A DNA stretch of 64,000 bases from Agromyces flavus (GTDB lineage Bacteria > Actinomycetota > Actinomycetes > Actinomycetales > Microbacteriaceae), in contig NZ_LT629755.1 of the NCBI RefSeq assembly GCF_900104685.1, positions 3,224,001-3,288,000 of the forward strand, written 5' to 3'. Below, in pieces: positions 15,871-24,266 of this stretch. Under the pieces are notes generated by a model. The model searched no databases and was not told the origin of the DNA. It worked only from the letters and a program-made list of their open reading frames with translations. Within the stretch, counting starts at the first letter, position 1. Each line of letters begins with the position of its first letter. The position numbers were made by a program, and so were the translations under genes.

Positions 15871-18552
15871 GTGACCACCACGGCTTCGCGAAGTCGTCGT
15901 CTCCCGACGGGGACGGTCACCTACCTGTTCACGGATGTCGAAGGATCGACCCGTCTGCTGGAGGCTGCCGCCGATCGCTGGCCCGCGTTGCTCGCCGACC
16001 ACGACCGGCTCCTCCGTGGCGCCATCGCCGAGCACGGCGGAACGGTCGTCAAGACCGAGGGCGACGGGTTCTTCGCGGCGTTCTCCTCGGCCGTCGACGC
16101 GGTCGCGGCCGCCGTCGACGCCCAGCGCGCGCTGGCCGCGAACGAGTGGCCCGACGGACTGGCGCCGAGCGTGCGGATGGGCCTCCACACCGGCCTCGGC
16201 CTCCTCGGCGGTGACGACTACATCGGGCTCGACGTGCACCGCGCCTCCCGGATCATGGGGAGCGCGCACGGCGGCCAGGTCCTGCTCTCCGCGGCGACCG
16301 CCGGGCTCGTCGAGCACGAGCTGCCCGGCGGCGTCGCGATGCGCGACCTCGGCCCGCACCACCTGAGGGACCTGACGCAGGCCGAGCGGATCTTCCAGCT
16401 CGACATCGATGGGCTCGACCGCGCCTTCCCCGCCCTGCGATCGCTCGAGGCCGTGCCGAACAACCTGCCGATGCCGGTCACCCATTTCGTCGGTCGCCGA
16501 CGCGAGAGCGTCCGGGTGCGGGAGCTGCTGGAGTCCTCGCACGTGGTGACCATCACGGGCACCGGTGGGACGGGCAAGACCCGGCTCGCCATCCAGGTCG
16601 GCAGCGAGATCGGCGCGCGTTTCCGCGACGGCGTGTACTTCGTCGACCTCGCGCCGGTCGACGATCCCGCCGTCGTCCCGTCGCAGGTGCTCCGGTCGCT
16701 CGGCGAGGACTCGGCCCCCGGGAACCGACCGCCGCGCGAGGCGCTCCTCGACCGGTTGGCCGACAAGGAGGTGCTGCTCATCCTCGACAACTTCGAGCAG
16801 GTCATCGCCGCCGCATCCGTCGTCGCCGACCTGGTCACGGCATCGCCGAGATCCCGCTTCCTCGTCACGTCGCGCGGTCCACTGCGGATCGCAGCCGAGC
16901 AGGAGATGCCCCTCGAGCCCATGGACCTGCCCTCGCGGCACGACCCGGGCGCGGCAGCGGACTCCGACGCCGTCGCGTTGTTCATCGATCGAGCCATGGC
17001 GGTGCGCCCGGACTTCTCGGTGACCTCGGAGAACGTCGCATCGGTCTCCGAGCTCGTGCGCGGACTCGACGGCCTGCCGCTCGCCATCGAGCTCGTCGCC
17101 TCCCGAGTGCGGCTGCTTCCGGTGCCCGAGATCCTCGCCCGGCTGGATCCGGCCCGTCCCGGCACCGGAACCGTCGACATGCCGGAACGGCAGCGCACGA
17201 TCGAGGGGGCGATCGCGTGGAGCCATGACCTGCTCGATCCGCCGGTGCAGGAGCTCTTCGCGAGGCTGGGCGTCTTCGCGGGCGGCGCCGACCTCGAGCA
17301 GATCGAGCGGGTGTGCGACGATCTCGACGTCGACCTGCTGGGCGGGCTCGCCGAGCTCGTCGACCAGGGGCTGCTGCGACAGGTCGCGTCCCCGGGCGGC
17401 CGGGCCCGGTTCCGCACGCTGCACGTGATCCGCGAGGTCGCGCTGCTGAAACTCGAGGCGAGCGGGTCCGGGGAGGTCGTGCACCGCCGGCACCTCGAGG
17501 CGTACGCCGACTGGGCCGAGGAGGTCGCGGCGCACGTCATGGGGGAGGCTCGCTCCGAGTGGCTCGACCGCTTCGACACCGACCACGACAACGTGCGGAC
17601 GGCGCTCGACTGGGCGGCGGTCCACGGGGAGACCGATCTCGCGCTGCGCCTCGCCGCGGCATCGTGGCGGTTCTGGCAGTCGCGGGGTCACCTCTACGAG
17701 GGACGGAGCCGGCTCGAGACCGTCGTCTCGCTCGAGGGCGGTGAGCCGCAGCACCGGGCCCGGGCGCTCGAGGCGCTCGGCGGCGTGTACTGGTGGCAGG
17801 GTGAGATCGATCGATGCGTCCCGCCCTATCGGGAGGCGCTCGTGATCCAGCGCGAGCTGGGCGACCGCGGCGAGATCGCCAACGCGATCTACAACCTGGC
17901 GCTGGGGCAGTCGGTCGCGGCCTTGGCCTCGGGCGTCACCGACGACCTCCGCCGCGAGGTCTACGGGCTCTACGACGAGGGCGAGGCGATCTACCGCGAC
18001 CTCGCCGACGAGAACGGGCTCGGCAACATCGCCTGGGGCAGGGGGCAGTCGGTCTCGGACCTCGACAACGACTCGAGGAGGGCACTCGAGCTCTTCCACG
18101 AGAGCATTGCGCACTACCGTCGCGCGGGCAACGAGTTCGGCATGGGCTGGGGCATGTTCGAGGTCGCCATCTTCAGCGCGCGACTCGACGACATCGAGAC
18201 GTCCTGGGACTACCTCGAGCGGGGTCTCGATCTCTTCGCGCCGCACCGCGACGTCTCCGCGGTCGTGCTGTTCCTCTCGCTCGCAGCGACCCTCGCCCTG
18301 GCCTCCGGCGACGAGGAGCGAGCGGCTCGGCTCGCCGGGGCCGTGCGAGGTCTCCGGAACTCCTCGGGCGCCAAGATCGTGGACCACGAGGTGACGCGCA
18401 TCCGCGATCTCACGATCGATGAGCTGGATCCGACGCGTGAGGACCTGGCACCGTTGTACGAGTCGGGCATGGCGATGGATCTGCCGCAGGCCGTGGCCTA
18501 TGCGCTCGGCCGAGATCCCACGGGGGACATGCGATCCGGCCCGCGTCCGTGA
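15871..18552 (+). CDS. Class III cyclase-like, AAA-type ATPase, TPR regulator
   Basis: An 893-residue cytosolic multidomain protein. Residues 15-175 are a class III nucleotide cyclase domain with metal-binding Asp in FTDVEGST and EGDGFF; the position of the transition-state Asn is His (LDVHRASRI), so activity is uncertain. Residues about 205-500 are an NB-ARC/STAND-type ATPase with P-loop GTGGTGKT and LLILDNFEQ; residues about 560-880 are helical TPR-like repeats. Such proteins are common in actinobacteria and mycobacteria as putative regulators. No DNA-binding domain is present. GTG start with a CACTCT hexamer six bases upstream. Confidence 0.85.
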   Translation: MTTTASRSRRLPTGTVTYLFTDVEGSTRLLEAAADRWPALLADHDRLLRGAIAEHGGTVVKTEGDGFFAAFSSAVDAVAAAVDAQRALAANEWPDGLAPSVRMGLHTGLGLLGGDDYIGLDVHRASRIMGSAHGGQVLLSAATAGLVEHELPGGVAMRDLGPHHLRDLTQAERIFQLDIDGLDRAFPALRSLEAVPNNLPMPVTHFVGRRRESVRVRELLESSHVVTITGTGGTGKTRLAIQVGSEIGARFRDGVYFVDLAPVDDPAVVPSQVLRSLGEDSAPGNRPPREALLDRLADKEVLLILDNFEQVIAAASVVADLVTASPRSRFLVTSRGPLRIAAEQEMPLEPMDLPSRHDPGAAADSDAVALFIDRAMAVRPDFSVTSENVASVSELVRGLDGLPLAIELVASRVRLLPVPEILARLDPARPGTGTVDMPERQRTIEGAIAWSHDLLDPPVQELFARLGVFAGGADLEQIERVCDDLDVDLLGGLAELVDQGLLRQVASPGGRARFRTLHVIREVALLKLEASGSGEVVHRRHLEAYADWAEEVAAHVMGEARSEWLDRFDTDHDNVRTALDWAAVHGETDLALRLAAASWRFWQSRGHLYEGRSRLETVVSLEGGEPQHRARALEALGGVYWWQGEIDRCVPPYREALVIQRELGDRGEIANAIYNLALGQSVAALASGVTDDLRREVYGLYDEGEAIYRDLADENGLGNIAWGRGQSVSDLDNDSRRALELFHESIAHYRRAGNEFGMGWGMFEVAIFSARLDDIETSWDYLERGLDLFAPHRDVSAVVLFLSLAATLALASGDEERAARLAGAVRGLRNSSGAKIVDHEVTRIRDLTIDELDPTREDLAPLYESGMAMDLPQAVAYALGRDPTGDMRSGPRP

Positions 18553-18564
18553 CAGTCTGGATGG

Positions 18565-18861
18565 GTGACGTCCACGATCGAGCAGCTCGACGCCGACCTC
18601 GTCACCGACGAGGCCGTGCGACCCGACCTGCCCTGGCAGACGATCGTCTGGGATGACCCCGTCAACCTCATGACCTACGTCACGTACGTGTTCCGCAGCT
18701 ACTTCGGCTACCCGCGCGAGAAGGCGGAGCGGCTCATGCTGCAGGTGCATCACGAGGGCCGCGCGGTCGTGGCATCCGGCAATCGCGAGGCCATGGAGCG
18801 TCACGTGCAGGCGATGCACGGCTACGGGCTGCAGGCGACCGTCTCGAAGGTCGAGCCGTGA
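18565..18861 (+). CDS. clpS: ClpS, N-end-rule adaptor of the ClpCP protease
   Basis: Adaptor that delivers N-degron proteins to ClpC/ClpP. The 98 residues match ClpS: W24 region [20 protein letters not shown], an MLQVHHEG helix and the C-terminal YGLQATV strand. The Asp-Asp-Pro-Val-Asn segment forms the N-degron pocket. The GTG start has CAGTCT six bases before it and no ribosome binding site. The stop overlaps the start of the next gene (GTGA), a pair conserved in actinobacteria. Confidence 0.95.
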   Translation: MTSTIEQLDADLVTDEAVRPDLPWQTIVWDDPVNLMTYVTYVFRSYFGYPREKAERLMLQVHHEGRAVVASGNREAMERHVQAMHGYGLQATVSKVEP

Positions 18862-19355
18862 TCGTCGCCGGGCGCGAGGGGGGCGCAGACGGCGTGCGGA
18901 TCGTCCTCGAGACCGAGGAGGCCATGCTGCTCTCCGAGCTCGCCGACCAGGTCGACTCGGTCCTGCTGCTCGGCGGCGAGGACGACCCCGCGCTCGGCCG
19001 CTTGTTCCCGTCCGCGTACGAGGACGACGAGACATCCGCGACCGAGTTCGCGCGCTACACGCGCGAGAGCCTCGTCGACGGCAAGCGGCAGGCCGCCCAG
19101 TCGGTTCGGGATGCCACGGCCACCAACCGAGGCGAGGGGCTCGTCGAGATCGAGCTCGACCAGGCTCAGGCGTGGGGATGGCTCACCTTCCTCACCGACC
19201 TGCGGCTGATCCTCGCCGAGCGCGTCGGAGTCGCCGACCCCGAAGAGGCCCAGGAGGCCGACGAGGAACGCGACGACTACCTGCGCGCCGCCTACGAGTG
19301 GGCCGGGATCGTGCAGGGGTCGATGCTCGAGGTGCTCGACCCCATCGGCCGCTGA
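18858..19355 (+). CDS. DUF2017-family protein
   Basis: A 165-residue acidic cytosolic protein, always found next to clpS in actinobacteria. The family pattern is seen: an N-terminal strand pair, [13 protein letters not shown] helix, [10 protein letters not shown] segment and a C-terminal helix with [15 protein letters not shown]. It overlaps clpS by four bases. The function is unknown; its place suggests a part in Clp proteolysis. Confidence 0.88.
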   Translation: MIVAGREGGADGVRIVLETEEAMLLSELADQVDSVLLLGGEDDPALGRLFPSAYEDDETSATEFARYTRESLVDGKRQAAQSVRDATATNRGEGLVEIELDQAQAWGWLTFLTDLRLILAERVGVADPEEAQEADEERDDYLRAAYEWAGIVQGSMLEVLDPIGR

Positions 19356-19488
19356 ACCGCCGGGGTCGGACGCTGGGCGTGTCGCAAGCGGAGTCCGCGA
19401 CGGGACGCGTCCTCGACTGGCAGGCTGGTGCCACGGCCACGGTGGTCGCGCCGGGCGACGGCGCGCCGGGGCCTCGAGCGGAGGATCC

Positions 19489-20619
19489 ATGTCGCAGCCC
19501 TCGACGATCGCCGGGATCCTCAGGGAACCCACCCGCACGACCGAGTCCGAGGAGTCGTCGGCGCTCATCGTCGGCGCCGGCGTGTTCGTCGTGTCCGCGC
19601 TGCTCGGCCTCGCGCTGTTCTGGGGCCGCGACCTTCCCATCGCCGGGCCGGGGTCGCTCGGCGCTGCCGTCGCGATCGGGTCGGCGATCGTCGCGGCGCT
19701 CGCCTTCGCCGCGGGCCGGATGGTGCTGCGGCGGCGCTTCGGGGAGGGCGACGTGGCCGTCGAGCCGGCCGCGGCGCCGACGGGCCCCGATCGCGCGCCG
19801 GGATCGCTCGACGAGCCCGGTCCTCGACTGCACTGGTTCGACGTGCTCGCGCTGGCGCTCGCGCACGCGGTCATCGCGCTGCTCGGATGGACCGGGCTGG
19901 CCGACGTGCTCGAGCAGAGCTTCCTCGGCGCCGAGGTGTACCTGATCCCGGCGGCGGCGCTCTTCGGCGTGGCGCTCGCGCTGACCGCCTATGTGTCGTT
20001 CCTGTCGTCGGTGCGGATGACGCCCATGCTGCTCTCGCTCGTGCTCGCCGTGTTCCTCGTGGTGGGCGTGATCACCGCGATGCTGAGCTCGACCGACCCG
20101 CTGTGGTGGGAGAAGAACCTCTCCGCGCTCGGCATGACCGACGACGTCTCGGCGCTGGCGTTCAACCTGACGCTCATCATCGCGGGCGCGATCGTCACGA
20201 TCGTCGCGCGCTACGCCACGGCCGGCCTCCCGGCGGCCAATCCCGGCGAGCGTCGCGGCCGCGACGTCGCGCGCTGGGGGCTCGTGCTCATCGGCATCCT
20301 GCTCGCGTGCGTCGGCATCTTCCCCGTCGACGACTTCTTCGCGCTGCACAACACGGTCGCGACCGGGATGGCGGTGGTCTACGCGGTGCTCGTCATCGGC
20401 CTGCCGAAGTTCCTCCCGACGATGCCCCGCGTCTTCGTGTACGTCGGCTGGGCCTACGTCGGCGTCATCGTCGTGCTCGCGGTCTTCTTCATCACCGGGT
20501 ACTACAACCTGACGGCGGTCGAACTGGTCGCCGGCCTGCTCATCTTCAGCTGGATCATCCTGTTCCTGCGGAACACCGGCTCGGTCGTCCCCCGCCGGGT
20601 CGTGGCGGTCACGGCCTGA
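19489..20619 (+). CDS. DUF998-family multi-pass membrane protein
   Basis: A 376-residue inner-membrane protein with about nine helices. The C-terminal two thirds carry the DUF998 hallmarks: WWEKNLSALGMTDDVSALAF, then FNLTLIIAG. A hydrophilic loop (about 90-115) separates two N-terminal helices from the rest. AGGATCC before the ATG gives a fair ribosome binding site. A strong terminator follows. No substrate is known for the family. Confidence 0.8.
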   Translation: MSQPSTIAGILREPTRTTESEESSALIVGAGVFVVSALLGLALFWGRDLPIAGPGSLGAAVAIGSAIVAALAFAAGRMVLRRRFGEGDVAVEPAAAPTGPDRAPGSLDEPGPRLHWFDVLALALAHAVIALLGWTGLADVLEQSFLGAEVYLIPAAALFGVALALTAYVSFLSSVRMTPMLLSLVLAVFLVVGVITAMLSSTDPLWWEKNLSALGMTDDVSALAFNLTLIIAGAIVTIVARYATAGLPAANPGERRGRDVARWGLVLIGILLACVGIFPVDDFFALHNTVATGMAVVYAVLVIGLPKFLPTMPRVFVYVGWAYVGVIVVLAVFFITGYYNLTAVELVAGLLIFSWIILFLRNTGSVVPRRVVAVTA

Positions 20620-20625
20620 CACGCC

Positions 20626-20658
20626 GAACGGCCGGGCGCGTGGAGCGCCCGGCCGTTC
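20626..20658. terminator. Strong bidirectional terminator hairpin
   Basis: A perfect 14-base stem (20626-20639 with 20645-20658) and five-base loop lie between two convergent genes ending at 20619 and 20670. The plus strand continues with a pyrimidine-rich CGTTCCC stretch. Confidence 0.85.
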
Positions 20659-20669
20659 CGTTCCCTCGT

Positions 20670-21068
20670 TCAGGCGGTGTGCGTCAGCGCCTTGGCCTTG
20701 AGCGCCTCGTACTCCTGGGCGTTGATGGTGCCCGCGTCGAGGAGAGCCTTCGCCTTGGCGATCTCGTCGGACGGACTGTGCGATCCAGCCGTCTGGCGGA
20801 TGTACTGGTCGGTCTGCTGCTGCATGTCGGCCGCCTGCTTCGCGGAGCGGCGCGCCATCCCGTCGCCCCTGGCGATCAGGTAGATCAGTGCGGTCAGGAA
20901 GGGGAGGAAGATCAGGAAGATGATCCAGATCGCCTTGACCCAGCCGTTGGTCTCGTGATCGCGGAAGAGGTCGCCGATGATCGCGAACAGGGCGAACAGG
21001 TAGGCGATGAATGCGAAGCTCCAGAAGAAGATCCACACGAAGTTCCAGAAGTTGTCCCAGAAGTCCAC
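20670..21068 (-). CDS. PLDc_N and SHOCT domain membrane protein
   Basis: A 132-residue protein. The two N-terminal membrane helices (FVWIFFWSFAFIAYLFALFA and WVKAIWIIFLIFLPFLTALI) with the R-G-D-G-M turn match the phospholipase-D-nuclease N-terminal (PLDc_N) membrane module; residues about 103-132 are a SHOCT domain (IAKAKALLDAGTINAQEYEA). I chose the GTG at 21068, before the first helix; the upstream in-frame extension is Arg-rich and unlike protein. SHOCT is a short oligomerisation or membrane-association motif. Another SHOCT gene lies 600 bases away. Confidence 0.82.
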   Translation of the reverse strand: MDFWDNFWNFVWIFFWSFAFIAYLFALFAIIGDLFRDHETNGWVKAIWIIFLIFLPFLTALIYLIARGDGMARRSAKQAADMQQQTDQYIRQTAGSHSPSDEIAKAKALLDAGTINAQEYEALKAKALTHTA

Positions 21069-21243
21069 GGGGGTGCGCCTTTCGAGTCGATGGCGGGGAC
21101 GTCGGTGCCGCCCCCGTAGCGTCACCCTAGCGACGGCGCGACGGAATCTCGGGACCTTCGGCACGTGAGGTGTCGGGCGGGCACGACTTGAATCGTGGGG
21201 GCGGCACCGCCGCCCGCAGCCTCGATCAACAAGGGGGAATCGC

Positions 21244-21675
21244 ATGGCCGAGTTGGAGTACGGTCCGGTCGACATCTACGTCGTGAGCTTCCAGGGCGAC
21301 AGACCCGACGACGCGACGCTGTCGGCGCTCGGCGACCTGATGGTGGGCGACGAGATCCGCCTGCTCGACCTGCTCATCGTCGCTCGGGGCGAGGACGGCA
21401 GCGTGACCATCCGCGAGTTCGAGGAGTTCCGCGACGACTACGGCTTCACGGTCGTGGAGCTCGAGGCCTCCGGCATCATCGGCGACGAGGACATCGACAC
21501 GCTGGCCGACGGCATCCCGCCGGGCATGGCCGGCGCGATCATGGCGATCGAACTGCTGTGGGCCAAGCGGATCGCGTCGGCGTTCGCCGCATCCGGCGGC
21601 GAGGTGCTGCAGGTCGAGCGCATCCCCGCAACGGTCGTCAACCAGGTGTTCGCCGCCGCGGCGGACGTGGAATAG
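21244..21675 (+). CDS. DUF6325-like small protein
   Basis: A 143-residue acidic cytosolic protein resembling the DUF6325 (DUF1269-related) group: an N-terminal beta strand (YGPVDIYVVSFQGD), LLDLLIVARGEDGSV, and an alternating Ala/Gly-rich helix near AGAIMAIELLWAKRIASAF. AAGGGG precedes the ATG. Thirteen bases separate it from the next gene, so they are one operon with the SHOCT protein and the permease. Function is unknown. Confidence 0.75.
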   Translation: MAELEYGPVDIYVVSFQGDRPDDATLSALGDLMVGDEIRLLDLLIVARGEDGSVTIREFEEFRDDYGFTVVELEASGIIGDEDIDTLADGIPPGMAGAIMAIELLWAKRIASAFAASGGEVLQVERIPATVVNQVFAAAADVE

Positions 21676-21687
21676 GGGAGGACGGAC

Positions 21688-22065
21688 ATGCCACTGGGTA
21701 GAGGAGGCCGGCCGGGACTGATCGGCATGGCAGCACGCACGGCCGTGGTCGCCGGGACCGCGACGGCGGTGAGCGGGCGGGTCGCCCACCGCCAGAACGA
21801 GCGCTACGCCGACCAGCAGGCGCAGGAGCAGGCGGCCGCGCAGCAGCAGTGGGAGGCCGAGCAGTACCAGCAGCAGCAGCAACAGCAGTATCAGCAGCAG
21901 CAGTACGCGGCGCAGCAGGCCGCCGCGCAGCAGGCGGCGCCGCCGCCCGCGGCCGCCGGCGGAACCGACGTGGTGGCCGAACTGCAGAAGCTCGCGACGC
22001 TGAAGGAACAGGGCATCCTGAGCGACGCGGAGTTCGCCGCCGCGAAGGCCAAGCTGCTCGGCTGA
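21688..22065 (+). CDS. SHOCT-domain protein with poly-Gln stretch
   Basis: A 125-residue protein. Residues 10-32 form a hydrophobic Gly/Ala-rich helix that may associate with membrane; residues 43-85 are almost only Gln, Ala, Tyr and Glu, including a run of seven Gln; residues about 95-125 are a SHOCT domain (LKEQGILSDAEFAAAKAKLL). GGGGAGGA lies before the ATG. Low-complexity Gln runs are unusual in GC-rich bacteria. It belongs to the same operon as DUF6325 and the AI-2E-type permease. Confidence 0.82.
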   Translation: MPLGRGGRPGLIGMAARTAVVAGTATAVSGRVAHRQNERYADQQAQEQAAAQQQWEAEQYQQQQQQQYQQQQYAAQQAAAQQAAPPPAAAGGTDVVAELQKLATLKEQGILSDAEFAAAKAKLLG

Positions 22066-22074
22066 GGCGACGGG

Positions 22075-23136
22075 GTGAGCGCACCAGCGCCGGCCCCCGG
22101 CCTGCGCGCGGCCGTCGTGCTCATCGCGACGCTGCTCGCGGTCGGCGCCCTCTGGTTCGCGCGCGAGATCGTGGCGCCGCTCGCGCTCGGCGCGGTGCTG
22201 GTGATCATCGTGCACCCGCTGCGCCATCCGCTGCAGCGTCGCGGATGGCCGCGCTGGGCCGCGACGACTGTCGTCATCGCGGTCGCGTACCTGATCCTCG
22301 CGGTGCTCGCCGCCCTGCTCGTGTTCGCGGGCGTCCAGTTCGCGCAGCTCGTGACCGATGTGCTCGACGAGCTGCAGGCCGCCGCGGCATCCGTCGTCGA
22401 CTGGCTCTCGTCGGTGGGGCTCGGCGACCAGGTCGCCGACGCGACCTCCAGCGCGCTCGACCCGGCCGCGCTGCTCGACCTGGTGCAGGGGGCGAGCGGA
22501 TGGCTCGTGGGATTCGTCACGGCGGCCTTCTTCGTGCTCGCGTACGTGATCTTCATGGCCGCCGACGCCGCGCGGTACGGGCGCGCCGAGCGTGCGCTCG
22601 GCTCCGGCGTGCGCCCGGCGATCGACCGGATCCGCGCGTACAACTCGTCGGTGCGCCGCTATTACGTCGTCAACGCGTCGTTCGGCGCCGTGGTGGCGGT
22701 CATCGACGGGCTCGCCCTGTGGGCGCTCGGCATCCCGGTGCCGGCCGTGTGGGCGATCCTCGCGTTCGTCACGAACTTCATCCCGAACATCGGGTTCGTG
22801 CTCGGCGTCATCCCGCCCGCCGTGCTCGCGTTCGTGGTCGGCGGCGTGCCGCTCATGATCTCGGTGCTCGCGATCTACTCGGTCGTCAACGTCGTGCTGC
22901 AGGTGCTCGTGCAGCCGAAGTTCGTCAGCGACGCCGTCGACCTCTCCCTGACACTGAGCTTCGTCTCGGTGGTGTTCTGGACGTTCGTGATCGGTCCGCT
23001 CGGCGCCATCCTGTCGATCCCCCTGACGCTGCTCGTGCGCGACGTCCTGCTCGACCGCGATCCGGACGCGCGATTCCTGCGCTGGCTGTCGGGGGACGCC
23101 AGAGTCCCCCAGCAGACATCCAGCGGATCTCCCTAG
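22075..23136 (+). CDS. AI-2E-family permease
   Basis: A 353-residue inner-membrane protein of the AI-2E exporter/PerM family with about eight helices. The family pattern is seen in the FVTNFIPNIGFVLGVIPP segment and the following helices ending PLGAILSIPLTLLVRDVLL. The GTG start has GAGGCGACGG before it. The last residues, PQQTSSGSP, and the DNA coding for them recur at the end of the next gene as part of a 41-base direct repeat. The substrate is unknown; only some members move autoinducer-2. Confidence 0.88.
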   Translation: MSAPAPAPGLRAAVVLIATLLAVGALWFAREIVAPLALGAVLVIIVHPLRHPLQRRGWPRWAATTVVIAVAYLILAVLAALLVFAGVQFAQLVTDVLDELQAAAASVVDWLSSVGLGDQVADATSSALDPAALLDLVQGASGWLVGFVTAAFFVLAYVIFMAADAARYGRAERALGSGVRPAIDRIRAYNSSVRRYYVVNASFGAVVAVIDGLALWALGIPVPAVWAILAFVTNFIPNIGFVLGVIPPAVLAFVVGGVPLMISVLAIYSVVNVVLQVLVQPKFVSDAVDLSLTLSFVSVVFWTFVIGPLGAILSIPLTLLVRDVLLDRDPDARFLRWLSGDARVPQQTSSGSP

Positions 23137-23147
23137 ACCGGCCCGGC
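23107..23147 (+). repeat. 41-base direct repeat, left copy
   Basis: Covers the last codons of the permease gene, its TAG stop and 14 bases beyond. It matches 24149-24189 at 36 of 41 positions, in the same reading frame. Confidence 0.85.
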
Positions 23148-23185
23148 GGCGGCGGGGGCGAAGTTGCTCGGCTAGTCTGGCGCCC

Positions 23186-24178
23186 ATGACGAGAGCGCTC
23201 CCGTCGTGGAACGACGGTCCGGCTCGCGAGGCGATCCTCCGGTTCGTGGCTTCGGTCTGCGAAGGGCCCGATGCGCTCCCCGAGGAGGAGCGCATCGCCG
23301 TCTTCGACAACGACGGCACGCTCTGGGTGGAGAAGCCCGTCCCGACGCAGCTGCACTTCGTCATCGATCAGTGGCGCGCAGAGGTCGAGGCCGACCCGTC
23401 GCTGAAGGAGCGGGAGCCGTACCGTGCCGCGGTCGATCGTGACGACGCGTGGTTCCGCCGGGCGATCGAGCACCACCACGCCGGGGACGATCACGACATG
23501 GACCTCGTGATGGACGCCATCCTGTCGACCGTCAGCGATCGGCGCGTCGATGAATACCACGCGGAGGCCATGGAGTTCTACCGACGCGAGCGGCACCCGG
23601 CGCTCGATCGTCCGTACGAGCGCACGGTGTACCAGCCGATGCACGAGCTCCTGCGCCATCTCGAGGACCACGGCTTCACCTGCTATCTGGTCTCCGGCGG
23701 GGATCGCGACCTCATGCGTCCCATCAGCGCCGAGTACTACGGCATCCCGATCGACCAGGTGATCGGCTCCGCCGTCGGGGTCGAGTACGACGCAGACGCG
23801 AACGAGCTCCGGTACGGCGGCCGGTTCGAGATCATCGACGACGGCACCCAGAAGCCGGTTCGCATCTACGCGAACGTGGGCCGGCGTCCCATCCTCGCCG
23901 CCGGCAACTCCGACGGCGACCTGCCGATGCTCCGCTACACGACGCGCTCGCCTCGATCGCTCGGCCTGCTGATCCACCACGACGACGACGGCGCTCGGGG
24001 GGATGAGGCCTACGACATCGGCGCCGAACGGGCGCTGCGCGAAGCCGACGAGCACGGGCTCGTCGTCGTGAGCGTGAAGGACGACTGGTCCGAGGTCCTC
24101 CCCGACACGGATGCGGAGACCGAGACCGAGCCGGGTGAGCGGCCGAGTCCCCAGCAGACACCCAGCGGGGCTCCCTAG
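23186..24178 (+). CDS. HAD-family phosphatase (phosphoserine-phosphatase-like)
   Basis: Cytosolic phosphohydrolase of 330 residues. Motif I is FDNDGTLWV (nucleophile and acid Asp near 40-42), motif II is LVSGGDRD, motif III a Lys in GTQKPVRIY, and motif IV GNSDGDLPML. A long cap insert lies between motifs I and II. The ATG is seven bases after TAGTCT and has no ribosome binding site, so it is probably leaderless. The C terminus reads PQQTPSGAP, like that of the preceding permease; both ends fall in direct repeats. Codon use is somewhat less GC-biased than that of its neighbours. Possible insertion. Confidence 0.88.
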   Translation: MTRALPSWNDGPAREAILRFVASVCEGPDALPEEERIAVFDNDGTLWVEKPVPTQLHFVIDQWRAEVEADPSLKEREPYRAAVDRDDAWFRRAIEHHHAGDDHDMDLVMDAILSTVSDRRVDEYHAEAMEFYRRERHPALDRPYERTVYQPMHELLRHLEDHGFTCYLVSGGDRDLMRPISAEYYGIPIDQVIGSAVGVEYDADANELRYGGRFEIIDDGTQKPVRIYANVGRRPILAAGNSDGDLPMLRYTTRSPRSLGLLIHHDDDGARGDEAYDIGAERALREADEHGLVVVSVKDDWSEVLPDTDAETETEPGERPSPQQTPSGAP

Positions 24179-24189
24179 ACCGCCTCGGC
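24149..24189 (+). repeat. 41-base direct repeat, right copy
   Basis: Last codons, TAG stop and 11 bases downstream of the HAD phosphatase gene. With the left copy at 23107 it bounds a 1042-base unit. Both copies are followed by a TAGTCT -10 hexamer. Confidence 0.85.
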
Positions 24190-24227
24190 TCCCGGTGGTT
24201 AGTCTGCAAGCGGGAGAGGGGGCACCC

Positions 24228-24266
24228 ATGCCGCAGCGACGAACCGACCCGAGGCCGGCGGCATGA
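24228..24266 (+). CDS. 12-codon upstream reading frame before the polyketide synthase
   Basis: ATG at 24228 with GAGAGG upstream encodes MPQRRTDPRPAA and stops at 24264-24266, overlapping the ATG of the type III polyketide synthase (ATGA). It is probably a leader that couples translation, since the synthase start itself has a weak ribosome binding site (GAGG, 8 bases). Whether the peptide matters is unknown. Confidence 0.5.
   Translation: MPQRRTDPRPAA

Noticed and set aside
14581..19035. A 1484-codon open frame on the minus strand, and many other long antisense frames
   Set aside because: It lies opposite four well-supported genes (methyltransferase, regulator, clpS, DUF2017). Its product is Arg/Gly/Ala/Val-rich without domains, as expected from high-GC codon bias.
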